IMG/VR virus record: IMGVR_UViG_3300045051_001504
Coordinates: 1-21,313 of that record
DNA length: 21,313 nucleotides
DNA from: a virus
Reading direction: 5' to 3' (one strand)
Shown here: one piece after another, positions 1-6,372 of the stretch
How the letters are laid out: every line of letters begins with the position of its first letter
How positions within the stretch are numbered: position 1 is the stretch's first letter
The notes under the pieces: generated by a model
Seen by the model: only the letters and a program-made list of their open reading frames with translations
Database searches by the model: none
Told to the model about the DNA's origin: nothing
Translations under genes and position numbers: made by a program

Positions 1-180
1 TTGGGCCTTGGCTGCGGCAGCGGCTTCGGCGTCGGCTTGGGCCTTGGCTGCGGCAGCGGCTTCGGCGTCGGCTTGGGCCTTGGCTGCGGCAGCGGCTTCG
101 GCGTCGGCTTGGGCCTTGGCTGCGGCAGCGGCTTCGGCGTCGGCTTGGGCCTTGGCTGCGGAAGCGGCTTCGGCTTCGGC
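1..180. repeat. 36-bp tandem repeat, five copies
   Basis: Five head-to-tail 36-bp units occupy 1-36, 37-72, 73-108, 109-144 and 145-180. The first four are identical and the fifth differs at two bases. On the minus strand each unit encodes the 12 residues [12 protein letters not shown]. The array may extend past the left edge. Perfect nucleotide identity, synonymous sites included, suggests recent expansion by slippage or recombination. Confidence 0.9.
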
Positions 181-210
181 GTCGGCCGCTGCGATTTCGG
201 CGTCGCTCAT
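1..210 (-). CDS. N-terminus of Ala-rich repeat protein (partial; possible major capsid or scaffold-type protein)
   Basis: An open frame starts at ATG 210 and runs off the left edge without a stop (70 codons visible). It begins [20 protein letters not shown] and continues as tandem 12-residue repeats of [12 protein letters not shown]. The composition is almost purely Ala, Glu, Asp, Lys and Gln, so a long helix or coiled coil is expected. The start lies 3 nt after the TAA of the protease/scaffold gene, so the two are probably co-translated. In lambda- and HK97-like head modules the gene after the protease is normally the capsid or decoration gene, and HK97-type capsid proteins carry an N-terminal helical scaffold (delta) domain. 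The capsid assignment is inference from position. The visible part has no diagnostic motif. Confidence 0.6.
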   Translation of the reverse strand, partial: MSDAEIAAADAEAEAASAAKAQADAEAAAAAKAQADAEAAAAAKAQADAEAAAAAKAQADAEAAAAAKAQ

Positions 211-213
211 GGC

Positions 214-648
214 TTACTGCTTCGGCTTGTTGGGATCGAGGTGGGGATACTTGGCGATGGCTTCGCGGTGCAGGGCAGTTCCGGTGAGCTTGCTGCCGGA
301 CTGCTGGAGCGAGAGCATCGCCGCATGCAGCGTGGTGGGGACGGCGGACTGCTGGGTCTTACCGCCGGTCGGCGTCGGGGTCTGGTTCGGCGGCGTGTCG
401 CCGGGAGGCGCGAGCAGGGCCAGCTTCTGTTCCAGTTCGGCGCACTTGGTTTTCAGCGTGGCATTTTCCGCCGTGAGCGCGTCGAGCTTCGTTTTCGCGT
501 CGGTTTGGTCGGCCTTTCCGCAGTCTTCGACGATCTGTTCGTCGCTGGCGCCATCGACGAGGGCGAGGGCGATGCGGTCCTTGTGGTGCGCGCCAAGGCG
601 GGTGGTGAGCGCACCGAGGCGCTGTTTGGCGGTGATGGGGTCGGCCAT
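214..648 (-). CDS. Possible nested in-frame scaffold protein (internal start in protease gene)
   Basis: Met190 of the protease (ATG 648-646) begins MADPITAKQRLGALTTRLGA and is preceded by GGAG at 658-655 with a 6-nt spacer, a well-placed ribosome binding site. Starting here would give a 144-residue protein made only of the helical C-terminal region. In lambda the scaffold Nu3 is made in the same way from an in-frame start inside gene C. The internal SD is visible; production of the short protein is inference. Confidence 0.45.
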   Translation of the reverse strand: MADPITAKQRLGALTTRLGAHHKDRIALALVDGASDEQIVEDCGKADQTDAKTKLDALTAENATLKTKCAELEQKLALLAPPGDTPPNQTPTPTGGKTQQSAVPTTLHAAMLSLQQSGSKLTGTALHREAIAKYPHLDPNKPKQ

Positions 649-1215
649 GGGAGTCTCCGTAATGGCGGGTTGGTGAGTGGAGCGGGAGGCGGCAATGCGA
701 CCGGTGCGGTCGTCGGCGCCGAACAGCACGACGCTGGTTTCGTTCAGCACCCCACCGCGCAGACAGAACACCGGCAGATCGCCGGGGGTGATCTCGCGGC
801 CGTTGATGGTGGTGGTGGCGGTGATGGCTTCGTAGCGGCCCGCAGGGCCGGGAATCGCGCCGATGCTGGCCTGCCAGGGAAAGCCCTGGGCCTGCATGGC
901 GCGCACGGCGCGAGCGCGCTCGAATTCGATCAATGCTTGCGTGGCGGGGTCGGTGGATTCGACCAGTGACAGGCGTTCCGTAACGCCCAGCGCAGGGTCG
1001 ATGGTGATCTCGGACCAGGTGCCGATGGGGATGCTGTGCTGGAACAGCGCAGGCAGCGTTGGGGACGGCGCCGTCAGCGTGGTGAGATCGACGACGAGGA
1101 CGATGAGGTTGCCATCATTGAGGCCATCCACACAGGTGACGACGGGCGTCCCGTTGTGGACCAGCCACACGCCGTCGCGCCCGGCAACCGGAGAAGCCAC
1201 AGAGGTGATGCTCAT
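214..1215 (-). CDS. Prohead protease with C-terminal scaffold-like region
   Basis: 333 residues from ATG 1215, which overlaps the portal stop as ATGA, so this start is preferred over a longer open frame. The stretch QASIGA (115-120) followed by LNETSVVLFGADDRTGRI (158-174) matches the usual ending of U35-type prohead proteases (SVG ... EVSLV..GAD..T). Ser117 and His60 are candidate catalytic residues. Family knowledge: these proteases cleave scaffold and capsid N-termini during head maturation. The C-terminal third (190-333) contains a short coiled coil (about 243-268) and a Pro/Thr-rich linker, as expected of a fused scaffold. It sits between portal and the next head gene, which is the normal order. 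The protease call rests on motif and position, and the catalytic residues are inferred. Confidence 0.75.
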   Translation of the reverse strand: MSITSVASPVAGRDGVWLVHNGTPVVTCVDGLNDGNLIVLVVDLTTLTAPSPTLPALFQHSIPIGTWSEITIDPALGVTERLSLVESTDPATQALIEFERARAVRAMQAQGFPWQASIGAIPGPAGRYEAITATTTINGREITPGDLPVFCLRGGVLNETSVVLFGADDRTGRIAASRSTHQPAITETPMADPITAKQRLGALTTRLGAHHKDRIALALVDGASDEQIVEDCGKADQTDAKTKLDALTAENATLKTKCAELEQKLALLAPPGDTPPNQTPTPTGGKTQQSAVPTTLHAAMLSLQQSGSKLTGTALHREAIAKYPHLDPNKPKQ

Positions 1216-2702
1216 GGGGTGGGACTTTCGTTGCGGGGCGCGACGGCGGCGGTGGAAACAGTGGGTGCGGGAGCGGCGGGTTTGGGTTCGCCCGGGACCG
1301 GTAGGCCAAGACGGCGGCATTCGGCGGCGACTTCGGCGCGGCGGGCGAGCTTCTTCTTCCAATCAGGGCCGAGCTCCTCGGCCAGATCGGTGGTGCCGTT
1401 GGCGAGTTCCTTCTCGGTTGCCGCTGCGTCCTTCTCGCGGTCACGGATCTCCAGCTCGTCCCATTCCAGGCCAAAGCGGGCATAATCGGCGGCGAACGGC
1501 AGCGTGCCGCGCAGGATCTCGCAGCGCGCCCAGGCGCGGATCACGGCGGAAATGGGATCTTCGAGATGGCGCGTGCGGAAGTCGGACAGCTTGCGTTGGG
1601 TGAGCTTGCCCAGACCCCGAATGGCGGCGTAGTTCAAATCGCCGACGTCGAGGAAGGCGACCTCGTACGGCATGAGCGGGGCGCACAGACCGCGCAGCAC
1701 TTGCTTGACGAACTCAGGAACATCCAGGTTCGGCCTGTCGGGCGACCAGGGCTTACCGTCGAGGCCCGGGGGCAGGCCCATGATGGATCCCGCATCCGTG
1801 CGCTGCCACCCAGCAGGGGCAGCGGGAGCGGCAGGCGCGGCGGCATTGCCACCACCGATGAGCTGCGTCGGGTTGGCGGTTCCGCCCGTGCTGCTGATCA
1901 GCAGCCACGGCAGACTGGCGGATTCAGCGGTGATGATTTCGGCTTCGCGCAGTGAGCCGATGCGCTCCCAATCGTCGAGTCCGGCGGACAGCACCGGGTG
2001 GCCGCGCGTCTGCGAGGGACGAGTCCGGTAGGCCGAGAACTCGAATGCGGGGGCGAGTAGAATGGGATCGTTCTGGCTATGCTGCAGCAGCCCGCCCGCC
2101 GACATGCTAGCGAGGCGCACACCGATGATCCGGCCCGCATTGTCGAGGATGACGTCGGAGATGCGTTCGGACTCGAAGATCGTGCCGCTGCCGTCGTCGT
2201 TGATGGCGACGCCCGCATCGCCATCGCGAGCGATGCCGCGCGCCAGCAGCGCGACCCATTCCGCCCAATGAAACAGACGCCGTCCATCCAGGCGCTTGGC
2301 CTTGGCGTGGTCGGCGAACAGCGCGGTGGCGGCGTCGTTGAACGCGGCGTTCTGCGATGCAAAAACCGGGCGAGGTCCGCTACCAACCAGGAACGTCGTC
2401 CAGTTCGTCAGCAGGCTGTCGTAGAGATCGTCGTTGCGTTCCAGATCACGCGACGCAATGCGCAGATTCTGGCGCGTGAGGTCGTCGAGGTGATAGTCGC
2501 CGGAACCGTCGATGGTGCGCCAACGGCGGCGGGGATTGTCGGCAGCGCGGAAGCTGCCCGCCGCAAGACGCACCATCTGGTGCGGCGTCACCGTAGCCGG
2601 ACGACCAGTGATCGCGGCGCCGATGGCGCGCAGGCGCAAGCCCCAGGGCAGGCGCGCGTCCTGGGCCGAGTGCAGAGCAGCGAGGCGGATGGCAGCGACC
2701 AT
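1212..2702 (-). CDS. Phage portal protein, lambda family
   Basis: 496 residues from ATG 2702. This codon overlaps the upstream TGA as TGATG; an in-frame GTG one codon earlier (2705) is an alternative. The N-terminal motif RDLERNDDLYDSLLTNW (85-101) followed by FLVGSGPRP (104-112) is typical of lambda B-type portals, where residues near this position read like 'R.L.RNN.....V..l...VVGsG..p'. Length is close to the family's usual 500. Portals form the dodecameric ring at the capsid vertex through which terminase pumps DNA. The C-terminus (about 430-496) is charged and Ala/Pro-rich. The protease gene follows with an ATGA overlap, and the gpW-like gene precedes it. Confidence 0.9.
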   Translation of the reverse strand: MVAAIRLAALHSAQDARLPWGLRLRAIGAAITGRPATVTPHQMVRLAAGSFRAADNPRRRWRTIDGSGDYHLDDLTRQNLRIASRDLERNDDLYDSLLTNWTTFLVGSGPRPVFASQNAAFNDAATALFADHAKAKRLDGRRLFHWAEWVALLARGIARDGDAGVAINDDGSGTIFESERISDVILDNAGRIIGVRLASMSAGGLLQHSQNDPILLAPAFEFSAYRTRPSQTRGHPVLSAGLDDWERIGSLREAEIITAESASLPWLLISSTGGTANPTQLIGGGNAAAPAAPAAPAGWQRTDAGSIMGLPPGLDGKPWSPDRPNLDVPEFVKQVLRGLCAPLMPYEVAFLDVGDLNYAAIRGLGKLTQRKLSDFRTRHLEDPISAVIRAWARCEILRGTLPFAADYARFGLEWDELEIRDREKDAAATEKELANGTTDLAEELGPDWKKKLARRAEVAAECRRLGLPVPGEPKPAAPAPTVSTAAVAPRNESPTP

Positions 2703-2935
2703 CACAGAACCCGAAAGGTCGGGATGAAGACCAACGTGCCTGCGCCGTTCGCGGCGGATTCAGCCGCGTTCTTTTCTGCGACCAATATGTTGATGGTATC
2801 GTTGATGGCGCTGAGCTGCTGGTTGGCCTTGCTCACACCGTCGCCGGTGGCAACCGATGCGAAGCGCAGGGCCGAACGACGGGCGGCGTAGGCTACGGTC
2901 AAATCGGCGTCGATATCGGCAACAGAGCGGTCCAT
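2702..2935 (-). CDS. Small head-tail connector, gpW-like
   Basis: 77 residues, mostly helical, beginning MDRSVADIDADLTVAYAARR. An ARRSAL motif near residues 18-23 and a second helix (about 36-60) fit the small gpW fold. It lies between terminase/zinc-ribbon and portal genes and overlaps the portal start, which is exactly the lambda A-W-B order. gpW seals the portal after packaging and is needed for tail joining. No in-frame start codon exists upstream before a stop at 2986-2984, so ATG 2935 is the likely start although no SD is visible. Assignment is by size and order; sequence similarity is weak. Confidence 0.6.
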   Translation of the reverse strand: MDRSVADIDADLTVAYAARRSALRFASVATGDGVSKANQQLSAINDTINILVAEKNAAESAANGAGTLVFIPTFRVL

Positions 2936-3153
2936 GCCGCGACCGTATGCACCGGCATCACGGATCGCAAATGGGGCGGCGTGTTAAAAACGCCACGCAC
3001 TGCCGAGCGCGCACGGTGCGAGGTCAAAACACGGTGCGGGCCGACGTTTTTGCATCATTTCAAAAATGGTTACAAGTCACACAAAACGCTTGTCCCGCAC
3101 GCCTGCACCTGATTTCACCGGGCATTCGTGCGGGACAGCGGACGAAACGTGGA
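2936..3153. other. 218-bp non-coding gap in the head operon
   Basis: I see no convincing gene here. It holds an 11-bp inverted repeat (3091-3101/3127-3137), a direct repeat CACGGTGCG (3012-3020, 3030-3038), and AAAAACG/CGTTTTT arms (2986-2992/3045-3051). It is the longest gap in an otherwise overlapping operon, so a regulatory or DNA-structural role is plausible but unproven. Confidence 0.5.
3091..3137 (-). promoter_or_regulatory. Stem-loop after zinc-ribbon gene
   Basis: TGTCCCGCACG (3091-3101) and CGTGCGGGACA (3127-3137) are perfect 11-bp inverted arms with a 25-nt loop, 17 bp beyond the stop of the zinc-ribbon gene. No T-run follows on the minus strand, so it is not a canonical intrinsic terminator. 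It could be an attenuator, an mRNA stabilising structure or a protein site. Confidence 0.5.
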
Positions 3154-3363
3154 CTAGAGCAGCTCGATCACACTTTGCAAACCGCCGTTGTCCCGCTCGA
3201 CCGCAACGGGGAAGACCTTGTAGCGTTCGCCGCAGTGGGTGCAGGTGCGGTAGGCGATGGTGCCCTTGCTGCCGCTAGCACGGTAGCGAATGGATGCGCA
3301 CGCGGGGCAGGTGGACTTGAGCGGGAAGATGTGGCGCAGAATGGTGGATACCGTGGTCGGCAT
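3154..3363 (-). CDS. Small zinc-ribbon protein in the head operon
   Basis: 69 residues from ATG 3363, two bases after the terL stop. It contains C-x2-C-x18-C-x2-C (CPAC ... CTHC, about residues 19-43), a clear zinc-ribbon pattern. The segment between the pairs, RYRASGSKGTIAYRT, resembles the basic strand region of Ogr/Delta-type phage late activators, and the size is also similar. Mu Com, another small zinc-binding phage regulator, is a second comparison. Neither similarity is strong enough to assign function. The longer open frame to 3534 would overlap terL and is not supported. A nucleic-acid-binding role is inference. Confidence 0.7.
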   Translation of the reverse strand: MPTTVSTILRHIFPLKSTCPACASIRYRASGSKGTIAYRTCTHCGERYKVFPVAVERDNGGLQSVIELL

Positions 3364-3365
3364 GG

Positions 3366-5402
3366 TCACAGCTTTCGCGGGATGGCGGAGACGTAGTCGG
3401 CGGCGGTGATGGCGGGTTGTTCGATGTGCTGGGCGAACCAGCCGAGCAGGGTGACGGCGGCGTGGCCCATGACTTCGCAGTCGAGCCAGTGGTTGTCGCG
3501 GCGCATGTGCAGCACGCCGCGTTCGTCGGTCCACTGGCGCGGGCGCCAGATGCTACGAATGCAGTGGCGACCCTTGATTACCGCCTGCTCCTGGATGCGT
3601 TCTTCAGCCTGGAGGGAGTCGAGATAGAAACGCGGCGCGTTGGCGGGGACGTTAAATTTCTGGCGACCCGGCGCGCCACGCATGACCTCGAAGAGATCGT
3701 CGCGGAAGTGGTGGGCGTTGTAGTAGAACACCACCGGAAGACCGCACAGCGTCGGTGCGTTGCGTGGGGTTTGCCGTATTTCCGACCACGGGGTTTCCGG
3801 CGACATGGTACCGCTGCCAGCGATCGAGACGCGGCGCATCGGTTCGCGGGCGCACCATTGGCGGATTGAGCGGATCATCGACCCGTTGGCGGTGTCGATG
3901 GTGATAAGGTCGGCGGCGCGCACCTGCTGCCCGATGGGCCATGTCTTGGCGGCGAGCAGCTCGAGCTGGTCGAAGCCGACGACCTTACCAGCCTCAACCA
4001 GCCAGCTTTCCCCGGTGGCGGCATAGGCGCGGACGCGATACGGAAACCAGGACTTTTCCGGGGTTTCGCCCTGCTGGTCACAGGATAACACGACGCGCCA
4101 TGCATCGACCGGGCACATGCCGTGCTGGTAGGCAGGGGTGTCGGCGGTAATGACGGTGATGGTTTCGGCGGTGACGGAGGCGCAGCGGGCAACGAATGGT
4201 TCACAGCGCCAGCCGTTGATAAAGGCTTGGCGATCTTCGTCCTTGGCGTTGCGCGTCTCGATGTCTTTGGCAAGGAATTGACCGACCGTAATGAAGCGCG
4301 AATACATCGAATTAAGCCAGCCAGACCGATGCAATCCGGTGGGACGCGCGACTGTTTCGGCACGGCCTGTGGCTTCACTGAACGTAGCGGCGGCGGTCCA
4401 TGAACCGACGCCCTGTGCGTCCTGCGTCCACTCGCCAGGAACCCACCCACCCGCCTCGCTGAAACCCAAAGATTCACAGGCGCGCGCCATGATGAGATGT
4501 ACATCATCGGTGCAGTGTGGGCGGGCACATTTCGAACATTTCCATATGGCGGCATCTTCGGCGGCGATGGCGCTATGAGACATACCAGAACGCAGCGGCT
4601 CGATGCGGTCGGGGTCTAGATACTGGTGCGCGCCACAGAACCGACAGGCCACCAGAAGGCGTTCATTTGATCCCTTGCAGAGCGATGACCAGCCCAAGGA
4701 ACTGACGAAGGTCGGCGTAGTGATGCCCAGGCGCAGACGGTCGAAGGGGAACGTTTTCTGACGGTCATCGATCAGCGCGATGGGAGATCCTTCTCCGTCG
4801 ACATTTTCCGGAAGTGCGTCGAATTCATCGAGAAAAACCAGAGGCAAGTCGTCGGAACGCAAGTGAAGTGCGACCGCACCGTTTTTGAAATGGATAGCGA
4901 GTTCGGGAAGAAACCATGCCTTTGTCCCCATAAGACGCTGCATTTCGCTGGCTCCTTTGGGGACCAGATGATGTAGGCGTGGCGACTTACGAAATACCTT
5001 GTCGAGTTTATTTTTTCCAAAGTGTTTTGCTGTATCGTGGCTGGGTAAAATTACCCCCAGATCACGGGGATATAGCACCGCGACCCAAGCGAGTAGTGGT
5101 GACATGAGCCCCTGGGTCTTGCCGATCTGAGTCCCTGCAATGAGTGAGATAGCTTCGACCTGATGCGCGGTGGGATCATGGTCCGGAACGATCCCCGTGA
5201 TGCGAGCACGGGCGATGGAATGCCAGTGACGCCAGTAGGGTGTGAGCGACTGGACGTATGGGGTGATGCCGCTGCCGCGCGGGACCATGATGTGCTGATC
5301 CCCCCAATCGCCGATCGACATGCTGCGCTCGGCGTCGGCCTGGGCATCACGGTCGAGGACGGCGGAAATGAAGTCGTCGTTGGTCGGCGCGGCGTGAACC
5401 AT
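3366..5402 (-). CDS. Terminase large subunit, GpA family
   Basis: 678 residues, close to lambda gpA (641). The N-terminal ATPase carries a Walker A-like GTQIGKTQ (90-97) and a Walker B LVFLDEFDALP (188-198). A Cys-pair insertion, CRFC (253-256) and CSKC (289-292), is probably a structural zinc site. The C-terminal half holds acidic residues such as the CDQQGE region, as expected for the nuclease that cuts at genome ends. The protein cuts concatemeric phage DNA and drives it into the prohead. ATG 5402 follows the terS stop by one base. The gene order terS-terL-connector-portal-protease supports a lambda-like packaging module. Confidence 0.95.
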   Translation of the reverse strand: MVHAAPTNDDFISAVLDRDAQADAERSMSIGDWGDQHIMVPRGSGITPYVQSLTPYWRHWHSIARARITGIVPDHDPTAHQVEAISLIAGTQIGKTQGLMSPLLAWVAVLYPRDLGVILPSHDTAKHFGKNKLDKVFRKSPRLHHLVPKGASEMQRLMGTKAWFLPELAIHFKNGAVALHLRSDDLPLVFLDEFDALPENVDGEGSPIALIDDRQKTFPFDRLRLGITTPTFVSSLGWSSLCKGSNERLLVACRFCGAHQYLDPDRIEPLRSGMSHSAIAAEDAAIWKCSKCARPHCTDDVHLIMARACESLGFSEAGGWVPGEWTQDAQGVGSWTAAATFSEATGRAETVARPTGLHRSGWLNSMYSRFITVGQFLAKDIETRNAKDEDRQAFINGWRCEPFVARCASVTAETITVITADTPAYQHGMCPVDAWRVVLSCDQQGETPEKSWFPYRVRAYAATGESWLVEAGKVVGFDQLELLAAKTWPIGQQVRAADLITIDTANGSMIRSIRQWCAREPMRRVSIAGSGTMSPETPWSEIRQTPRNAPTLCGLPVVFYYNAHHFRDDLFEVMRGAPGRQKFNVPANAPRFYLDSLQAEERIQEQAVIKGRHCIRSIWRPRQWTDERGVLHMRRDNHWLDCEVMGHAAVTLLGWFAQHIEQPAITAADYVSAIPRKL

Positions 5403-5403
5403 G

Positions 5404-6141
5404 TCAGGGCTTCCGCTTCAGCTTTGCTGGTGCGGGCGGAGCGGTGGTGCCCGTAGATGCAAGTGCCTCGCGCACCGCTGTGTCGCTGATGGCGAGTAGA
5501 CGCTGACGGATGAGCGGTTCAGATTGAGCACGGGGTCGTTGGGCGATCTCCCAGATCTCGGCTGAAGTCTGACCGCCGAAGCGAAGGTTCAGACCTTGGC
5601 GCAATGCCCCAACGACCTGCACAAATACGTCGATGGCGCGTTTGCGCTGGGTTTCCTGAGCTGCGGCATTTTGCAGGGCGACCTTCTGCGCCTGTTCGCG
5701 CTTCAGCCGATCAGCGGGGTCGTCGGCATCGTCGGTAGATTCAGCGACGATGCGGATCTGCTGCGCGGCAGTAAGGTAGGGCGCGAGCGCGGGTGATGGT
5801 TCCGACAGCGCGGCCTGTTTGCGACCGCCGGGCAGTGACAGGTGCCACAGGCGCACGGCCAACTCATCGAACGGGGCCGACGCGGGCAGCGGGCAGCCCT
5901 TGCCGCGCCAGTTTTCCAGCGTGCGATCGGTGACGCCCAGGGCGGCGGCGAGCGCAGCGATGGTGTCGTGCATCCATGGATATTCCGGCGCGAGGCCGGC
6001 CTCGACCGCCATGCGCCGCAGCTCGCGCCAGTCGGTGGCGGTAAGCGTCTTGCCCCCCTGCGCTTTTTTGAGCAGGTTGAGAAACGCGGCGTTTTGAATG
6101 GCGGCGAGGCGGTCGGTGGTGGTCATGGTGAAATCGGGCAT
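5404..6141 (-). CDS. Terminase small subunit (Nu1-like)
   Basis: 245 residues. A helix-turn-helix spans about 61-80 (IAALAAALGVTDRTLENWRG), followed by a strongly charged helical middle and a basic C-terminus (APAKLKRKP). This is the general layout of small terminase subunits: DNA recognition domain, oligomerisation helices, large-subunit contact. It ends one base before terL. The start is ATG 6141 or ATG 6126 (MTTTDRL...); neither has a visible SD, and a strong stem-loop lies immediately upstream. Called by HTH plus position. Confidence 0.8.
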   Translation of the reverse strand: MPDFTMTTTDRLAAIQNAAFLNLLKKAQGGKTLTATDWRELRRMAVEAGLAPEYPWMHDTIAALAAALGVTDRTLENWRGKGCPLPASAPFDELAVRLWHLSLPGGRKQAALSEPSPALAPYLTAAQQIRIVAESTDDADDPADRLKREQAQKVALQNAAAQETQRKRAIDVFVQVVGALRQGLNLRFGGQTSAEIWEIAQRPRAQSEPLIRQRLLAISDTAVREALASTGTTAPPAPAKLKRKP

Positions 6142-6154
6142 GCACGAACGAGTG

Positions 6155-6187
6155 CCGCGCCGAACAGGAGTGCAAAGTTCGGCGCGG
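6155..6187 (-). promoter_or_regulatory. 11-bp stem-loop just upstream of terS
   Basis: CCGCGCCGAAC (6155-6165) and GTTCGGCGCGG (6177-6187) form a perfect inverted repeat with an 11-nt loop, 13 nt before the terS start. It lies in an 89-bp gap. No T-run follows, so it is not an ordinary terminator. Candidate roles are translational control of terS or part of the terminase recognition (cos/pac) region, which often lies beside terS. Confidence 0.6.
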
Positions 6188-6230
6188 TCATGTTCACAAA
6201 GTCATGAGCGTGTGGGGAGTGGAAGGAGTT

Positions 6231-6368
6231 TTAGATATTGGCGATGAGCCAGTCGACGATGGTTTTGGACAACTCGCCAAGGCGCACAAAAAACACGAGG
6301 ACAAAAACAAGCGGCAGAAGAAATGCATGGAAGATATCGCGCATGATACTGCGTATAAACCTTCTCAT
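6231..6368 (-). CDS. 45-residue single-pass membrane microprotein
   Basis: ATG 6368 lies 4 nt after the methyltransferase stop and the frame ends at TAA 6231. The N-terminus is basic (MRRFIRSIMRDIF), a hydrophobic segment follows (about 15-28, AFLLPLVFVLVFFV), and an amphipathic tail GELSKTIVDWLIANI closes the protein. The charge pattern predicts the N-terminus inside. It is tightly packed with its upstream neighbour and precedes terS. I do not recognise a family. A holin-like or accessory membrane role is conceivable, but it is small for a holin and stands apart from any visible lysis gene. Confidence 0.6.
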   Translation of the reverse strand: MRRFIRSIMRDIFHAFLLPLVFVLVFFVRLGELSKTIVDWLIANI

Positions 6369-6372
6369 GGCT

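Noticed and set aside
1-180. 36-bp repeats as a CRISPR array
   Set aside because: Units are contiguous with no spacers and encode an in-frame 12-residue protein repeat.
1-969. Long plus-strand open frame rich in Gly ([12 protein letters not shown] repeats)
   Set aside because: It is the complementary reading of the Ala-rich tandem repeat and the protease gene. No start signal or neighbour supports plus-strand coding here.
3091-3137. Inverted repeat as an intrinsic terminator
   Set aside because: The 25-nt loop is long and no T-run follows on the minus strand, so I only call it a stem-loop.
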